Assembly: GCA_910589415.1 (NCBI GenBank)
Contig: OU342632.1
Location: forward strand, 17,177,507-17,241,506
Length of the DNA stretch: 64,000 nucleotides
Direction: 5' to 3'
Source: Malachius bipustulatus
Taxonomy: Eukaryota; Arthropoda; Insecta; Coleoptera; Melyridae
In this document: positions 58,746-64,000 of the stretch, one piece after another
How the letters are laid out: the number at the start of each line of letters is the position of its first letter
How positions within the stretch are numbered: position 1 is the first letter of the stretch
Translations under genes and position numbers: made by a program
The notes under the pieces: model-generated
What the model saw: the letters and a program-made list of their open reading frames with translations, nothing else
Told to the model about the DNA's origin: nothing
The model's database searches: none

Positions 58746-60578
58746 AAAGAAACACTTACCCCCCCACCTCCCGAGCTGTGATTACAGAGAATGTAATAAT
58801 AATAGTAATAATAATAATAATAAACAACAACCTTTTATGTATGTCTATTATTATTTATAGAAGTAGCGGTTTAATAATAATGTAATAATTGTTACTTAAT
58901 AATAATAATAATATGTGAGTACTGATGATGCTGGAAAAGTGACCTAATCGCTAGGGCTGCAAGATTTTTATGTAGCTGCTGATGATGTTGATGAAGAGCG
59001 AGCTTTAGGATCATATTCTGGCAAATATTTTCTATCTAGCGTTATTATTAATGAATTATTATTGATATCTACCTGTGTTGATGGCATTTAGAAATTATTA
59101 TTATTGACAGCCGTTATTAAATAGTTATATTTTATTATAGTTTAGACGAATCGTTAATTGTATTATTATTAACGATGAATGAATGTAAAATAAAATAACG
59201 CGTGACTGATTTATTTAAAAAAAAATTACTCATAGGGGCCATTTATGCCGTCAGTTTATTTAACAGTCTTTTCATCACTACATATCATCATCTCGCTTCC
59301 GATTTGAGGGAGTTAATTGATATAATTATTTTAGAATATTGCTATTTCTATCATCAGAAATAAAACGGATTTAAGTAAATCGCGTGCGCCTACATATCAA
59401 CAATAAATAACTAATAAGACTAATTAATGAACAAAGAAAAAGACACTAGTCGTGCGGCAAAAATGGCCCCATCTTCTATTATTCTGCATTCGAAATATTT
59501 ACTTTCTTTAATTAAACAATTTATTGTGATATTTTGCAACAAAAAATGCGTGAGGAGCATTGTAATGACACCCGTGAAGCGAGTTCTGATCTCTACTCTT
59601 TAGAATGAATAAAATACTCGAAATATGATCTGATTTATTAAAATATCTCGAATGCAGATTTCTATTTTATTTATACTAATTAACGAGTGGATTTTTCCAT
59701 TGATTGTATGTACTTTTTTATGATGATTGATTTATTTTAGCAGTCTGTGATTGGTTCTTGCACTTCCCCGTTCTCTAAAACTTATCGATCATTTTTATTT
59801 ACAAAACTGCCTGATCTGTTTTTGTAGTTTATTTTTTATTTTTTAACAACACATTTATTTTCAAATCTGACTCATATTGTATCGATGTACCTATAATAGG
59901 TAGGTAACATAACGAATTTATATTGAAGCGTTTTTGATCAGAAAATTCAGGACCGTATCATTCATCGGGAAGAAGAGGGTTATTGCATCTCAAAAAGATA
60001 GCTTTACAGGGGTGCGATTTCAATTTTCTTGTTAGTTGTTATGATTTAAGCATTAAGCATTATGAATATCTCAAAATTCGAGTTTTTTGAGATGTAACTT
60101 TTTCCTCTTCTTCATCCAGATGAATCGGATACAACATATGCAGAGGTCTCATCTTTACTTATCTTGTTACCTTATAAATTCAAATGCCCCATATCAGTGA
60201 AATGAAATTCAAAAATAAATGCACACGCATCTTTTGTTGATTGAGACTAATCCTTCTAATTTTCGCGCTCTCAGCTCGTGAACTGCACACTTGCCAAAAT
60301 GTGTCTTTTTGAATAACAATACGCATTTTTCTATTTTAAGTTCGACACGACTTTTATAATGTAATAGAGGCGAAGAATAATAAGAGTATTATTTGTAGAC
60401 CATAATATGATTATTATTATTATGATGTATTTCTTATAATAATAGTGAATAAAGAGACAGATATTTATTAAATTTTATTTCCGAACTGTTATTCTTTCTT
60501 ATTAAATCCCACACAGTTCTGCCCTTCATTATAATGAGGAATTGAATGCTACTACATGGAAACTTTTCATTGAATTAA
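58746..60578 (+). other. 3' UTR and downstream flank of the ADAMTS-like gene
   Basis: AATAAA at 58819-58824 (within an AAT run) and at 59189-59194 are candidate poly-A signals; I cannot choose between them. Beyond about 59250 the DNA is AT-rich with TAATAA/ATTATT runs and no gene is seen. Confidence 0.5.
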
Positions 60579-61494
60579 CAGGGTGTATTGTAACGTCCGC
60601 ATAATATTAGCACCACGCGATTCTACATCAAAAACAGAACAAAAAAGTCCTCAACAGTTTTTTCTTGATGTACACAGATTTTAAGATATGGGCAATTTAA
60701 CGTTCTTAAATTTTGCAACACTGGCGCTGGTATAAAAATTAAGATAACTTATTAGACGTGAAGTCACCTCACTGGTATAGTGTGCCGTTGCTATGTAATC
60801 GAAAAAAGGTGCAACAAGACAAATCTCATGCTGCGACCTGTCAATGTTGCAATTTTTTTTAAGATTTTTTATTTTTTCAATTTTTTATTCAATATATAGA
60901 ACTTTTATTAACTATTTAATAAAATTACATCTTCCCAACAGTCTGGGTTGTAAGAAACAAAGAATACTTAATAACATTGATAATAATACAATAAAAAAAA
61001 ATTTTTTTTAATAATTAAGTTACTATGTACTATATAAATGATGTCTTAATATATAAATGGATTTTTTTAAGGTGATGATTGCTATTGATTTTAATAATTT
61101 TGAATGTAGTCCAAATTTATGACAAAAATCTTTAAAAAAATTCGTGATTGTTCCCAACAATTAAAACGCGCAGTTGCAATATTGATTGGAAGTATTGGAA
61201 CTCAGGAAATCAAATAATTCCTAGTTTTGAAATGTTAATTAAAAGTGACTTGCGTGGCCTAGTGGTACTCCGCTGGCTCACGAAGCCATAGATCGCGGGT
61301 TCGAAACTCACCTCGGCCCGCTTTACTTTTCGGATTCATTTTCGAATGTCTGTGAAAAGTAAAACAAGCGATCGAACGTTTATAAGGAAAATATAATATA
61401 AAAGTGTGTGTGGCTAAAGAGTTCGCGCTCAAAGCCAATTTACCAGAGTGGAGCGACTATGTCTTACCTACACAGTTAAGACCGATGCTCCCTC

Positions 61495-61528
<34 letters not shown>

Positions 61529-61779
61529 TTAATTAAAACCATTTTTACCAAAAAAAATCTAAAATTATGGATAATTTGGCTATTTTACTTCTTACTTAAG
61601 AATTTCTTAATAATATTAAGCAATATTTTTGAGTATTAAAAAACTTCAAATTTAAACTACAATGGCCGATAACTTCGTTATTTGAGGTCTAAGAGCTAAA
61701 CGGTATTAAAACTTTATGTTCTGTTTTTGATGTAGAATCACGTGGTGCCAATATTATGCGGACATTACAATACACCCTG
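60579..61779. mobile_element. CAGGGTGTATTG foldback with a SINE in its right half
   Basis: Starts CAGGGTGTATTGTAACGTCC and ends with the complement GGACATTACAATACACCCTG at 61779. The inner marks GCACCACG.GATTCTACATC and GGGCAATTTAACG-type blocks are mirrored, with AAACTTTATGTTCTGTTTTTG near the right end. About 1.2 kb in total, of which about 280 bases are the inserted SINE. TA follows the right end; the left flank reads AA, so the duplication is not perfect. Confidence 0.85.
61245..61524 (+). mobile_element. tRNA-derived SINE with poly-A tail
   Basis: A complete insertion: the 14-base duplication AATGTTAATTAAAA lies on both sides (61231-61244 and 61525-61538). The head has an A box, GTGGCCTAGTGGTAC (about 61254-61268), and a B box, GGGTTCGAAACTC (about 61299-61311), 45 bases apart, as in a tRNA gene. 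A body of about 180 bases and an A run of about 25 follow. The long A tail and perfect duplication indicate a fairly young insertion. Confidence 0.93.
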
Positions 61780-61793
61780 TATACATAGATATA

Positions 61794-63000
61794 CAGGGTG
61801 TATCTAAACAACACCGAAAAAAATTAAGGGGTGATTCTGTGAGGAAAATTAAGGGGGGTATTTGGTAGAGAATTTTTAGAAAAAACTCTCCCCGAAAAAG
61901 TTACACCCCTACGAAGAATTAAGAAAAAATGGTTTTTATTTTTTATTTTCCCTGTATATTAAGCTAAAGACACGAAAATTGGTAAATATTAATTGTCAAT
62001 GAAACTATGTACATATTTTGAATTTTTTTCAACCCTGAAGTATGCTTAGAAGGGATTGAAATAGTCAATCCCTAAGATATTTTACCATACAAATTTTTTT
62101 TTTAGATTAAAAATTTTCTCTAAAAAAACAGGGCTGAATAGCTTAATGAATCTACAAACTTTTTTATCTTCACAAGTTGTTTCGAAAACTTAAGCATTTA
62201 CGAGAAAAAAAATAAATGAAATGCATTTTCACAAAGATGAGCTAACGCGAGGATATTTTGCCTTAAGGTCTAGTGGTCTGTGCTTTGCAGTGACATTCAT
62301 AAAAACAATAATACTGATAGCATTATTATTGTATTGTTGACCTTCCACAGTTTCTTTTTTCATTCTTTGTTTACTATTGTTTTAGTTGTAAGAATCTTTG
62401 CCTAATTTTTTGGTTGGCTATATTGTTCAATAAAACACTAATGCCCGTATTCACAAACGATAATTTCCTAAATAATTACGTAATTATTTAAATGAGTGAG
62501 ATGGAGATATGCAGTTTTTTTGCAATAGAATGAGATGGGGATAATTGATTACGTAATTATTGAGGAAATTATCGTTTGTGAATACGGGCAAAAGTATTTA
62601 TAACATGAGCTTGCAATACATTTATTTTTTTCTCTTAAGTTTCAGAAAAAACTTATGGAGATAAAAAAGTTTGTAGATTAATTGAGCTATTCAGCCGTGT
62701 TTTTTTTAAAGAAAAATTTTAATCTAAAAAAATTGTAAGGTAAAATATTTTAGGGGTTGACTATTTCAATCCCTTCTAAGCATACTTCAGGGTTGAAAAA
62801 AATTCAAAATATGTAGTTTCATTGACAATTAATATTTACCAATTTTCGTGTCTTTAGCTTAATATACAGGGAAAATAAAAAATAAAAACCTTTTTTTTTA
62901 ATTCTTCGGAGGGGTGTAACTTTTTCGGGGAGAGTTTTTTCAAAAATTCTATACCAAATACCACCCTTAATTTTTTTCGGTGTTATTTAGATACACCCTG
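61794..63000. mobile_element. CAGGGTGTATC foldback with a MITE in its loop
   Basis: CAGGGTGTATCTAAACAACA at 61794 is mirrored by TGTTATTTAGATACACCCTG ending 63000, with TA outside both. The arms share GGGGAGAGTTTTTTC, CCCTGTATATTAAGCTAAAG, CTTAGAAGGGATTGAAATAG and TTTTTTATCTCCATAAG-type blocks in mirror order. The 147-base MITE at 62443-62589 sits near the centre. Only 14 bases separate this element from the one ending at 61779. Confidence 0.92.
62443..62589. mobile_element. 147-bp MITE, second copy
   Basis: The same length and ends (GCCCGTATTCACAAACGATA and inverse) as 4885-5031, with only a handful of base changes; in particular the ATGGAGATATGCAG and TTTTTTTGCAATAGAATGA centre is conserved. 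It lies in the loop of the larger foldback. Confidence 0.88.
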
Positions 63001-63129
63001 TATATAGTTTGTCCAGTGAGAGTTGTCCGTTGCGATGCCACACTGATCCTGACTAAAAAATTTCATTTAATTCAATTTGATTCATACACTGATTTCTAAG
63101 TCGAACCAGATGTGGTGTCGCAGTTGGTG

Positions 63130-63399
63130 TCAGTGGCGTGTGTTGAGGAATAATGAATATCCTACAAATATATTATTTCGACAAGTTATTGACGAAGTAG
63201 AGCCTTGAAACTTTTTGATAACAAAAATATGTAATTTAAGTAAGTAAGAATGATAATAATTGTTATAATCATGATTAGAAATACCAATGCTTATCTGCTG
63301 GATGGCGTTTGAAGAAAGGTTTTCTTTTTCTGCAGTAAAATATTCTAGCAATTTAACCACAAAACCACGTCCTAGGGAGTTTAATCGTTTCCCAGGCAT
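63130..63399 (-). pseudogene. Possible N-terminal fragment of a Tc1/IS630-like transposase
   Basis: The minus-strand frame starts MPGKRLNSLGRGFVVKLLEY, then FTAEKENLSSNAIQQ. This basic start followed by a helix ending in EKEN resembles the N-terminus of transposase-like proteins with a C-terminal DDE_3 domain that are common in insect genomes, but the similarity is short and from memory. The following residues do not continue the family. No catalytic region is present. It could also be chance. Confidence 0.3.
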
Positions 63400-63599
63400 T
63401 TTGTGTAATCTTTTGTAGTTCGTTGCGAAAATATACCCTGTCCGTTATTTCAAACATTAGAAAAACAAGCCAATAGAATTAATTCTTTACACGTAAAGAC
63501 TCGAATTGTGCCACACGGAATCGCGGCCTGAGTGTAAATTAGGCTCAAAACGGCTAGCAAAGGGCGAGTTGTCACTCTAGCTGTCAACGCCACCAGGTG

Positions 63600-63632
63600 C
63601 ATCGGACTTGACAGGTCCTGTCAAGTCCGATG
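63600..63632. repeat. Perfect 33-base palindrome
   Basis: CATCGGACTTGACAGG, one T, then the exact complement CCTGTCAAGTCCGATG. It would form a 16-bp hairpin with almost no loop. It may mark fused or excised transposon ends. No gene overlaps it. Confidence 0.9.
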
Positions 63633-63684
63633 AATTGTTAAAAGTTAAACAGAGTAACTGTTATTTAATTTTTACTATTATATT

Positions 63685-64000
63685 AAGGTGCGTTTTCACC
63701 AAGCGCGCAAAACGTTTGCAATTGTTAGCAAATGTTTGCAATCACAATATTTGTTTGGTGGAGACGAAAATGACGCGCATTCGCCAACATTTGCAATCAT
63801 TTGTCCGTGTTCCGAGCGTTGTCGGTACATCAAAGGGATTTGTTGCTTGTGCGTGCGCGAAGTATTTTCAGTGTAGACGGGCAGGGAGTGTTCGCAGGAA
63901 TCTCAGGGAATCAGAGCAGTGTTGTTTGTTGTTTTCCAGCAACTGCGACGTGTCTACCAAATTAACTATAACTATAACCAGAAAATGGGATGTCCAAAAT
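63685..64000. mobile_element. Possible left end of a DNA transposon running off the window
   Basis: After TTA, the sequence GGTGCGTTTTCACCAAGCGC begins an abrupt GC-richer block with repeated GTTTGCAA/TTGCAAAC-type words (63710-63800), and TTTGGTGGAGACGAAAATGA partly mirrors the start. Subterminal repeats of this sort are common at DNA transposon ends. The other end is beyond the window, so this is tentative. Confidence 0.3.

Noticed and set aside
61245..61320. A functional tRNA gene
   Set aside because: It has A and B boxes but no clean acceptor stem, and it continues into a SINE body with poly-A tail and target duplication.
1..64000. CRISPR arrays, operons or other prokaryotic systems
   Set aside because: The window has spliced genes, LINE/SINE/LTR elements and eukaryotic protein families; no regularly spaced repeat-spacer array was seen.

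Overview
This window is animal, almost certainly insect, nuclear DNA. It is AT-rich, full of short AAT/TTA microsatellites and of the TAGGTACCTA-like words common in hemipteran, beetle and moth genomes. Its transposons are insect-type, and its one clear host gene has spliced exons with GT..AG introns. I cannot fix the order from the sequence.

The host gene lies on the + strand at 54322-58745. Seven exons with matching splice phases encode the C-terminal part of a secreted ADAMTS-like extracellular-matrix protein: the end of a Cys-rich module, an ADAMTS spacer, six TSP1 repeats and a C-terminal PLAC domain. This is the layout of vertebrate THSD4/ADAMTSL4 and fly lonely heart. A short ATG exon at 587-637 has a hydrophobic N-terminus, a consensus donor and the right phase, so it may be the signal-peptide exon. 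Intron 1 would then be about 53.7 kb and hold most of the window.

The rest is mainly a stack of mobile elements. (1) Foldback elements, almost entirely inverted repeat, share CAGGGTG...CACCCTG ends and usually a TA target duplication: 6515-6872, 28506-36864 (with two further copies nested in it), 43023-43810, 49272-50127, 60579-61779 and 61794-63000. Other palindromes lie at 1501-2995, 17651-18016, 20265-20935 and 52085-52400. (2) A young, internally deleted Ty3/Gypsy-like LTR retrotransposon at 29330-34353 has LTRs that look identical and sits inside a foldback loop. (3) A 5'-truncated, frameshifted LINE with reverse transcriptase and RNase H lies at 7758-10635, inside another foldback. (4) A pogo-type DNA transposon at 47971-51754 has its transposase gene broken by frameshifts and by an inserted foldback. 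(5) A short Harbinger-like element lies at 41064-41797. (6) There are tRNA-derived SINEs (61245-61524, probably 19300-19520) and a 5S-rRNA-derived SINE (about 27630-27860). (7) There are several small MITEs. (8) An FB-like foldback at 19030-20061 carries about 20-bp tandem repeats in its arms.

Between the elements are unique, more GC-balanced islands (about 100-360, 3240-3640, 7000-7260, 11160-11600, 22100-22560, 23000-23700, 27000-27420, 45760-46100, 47380-47580). They have no convincing gene and are the likeliest places for intronic regulatory DNA. A minus-strand stretch near 40180-40975 holds short coding-like segments beside splice-like sites, which I do not recognise.
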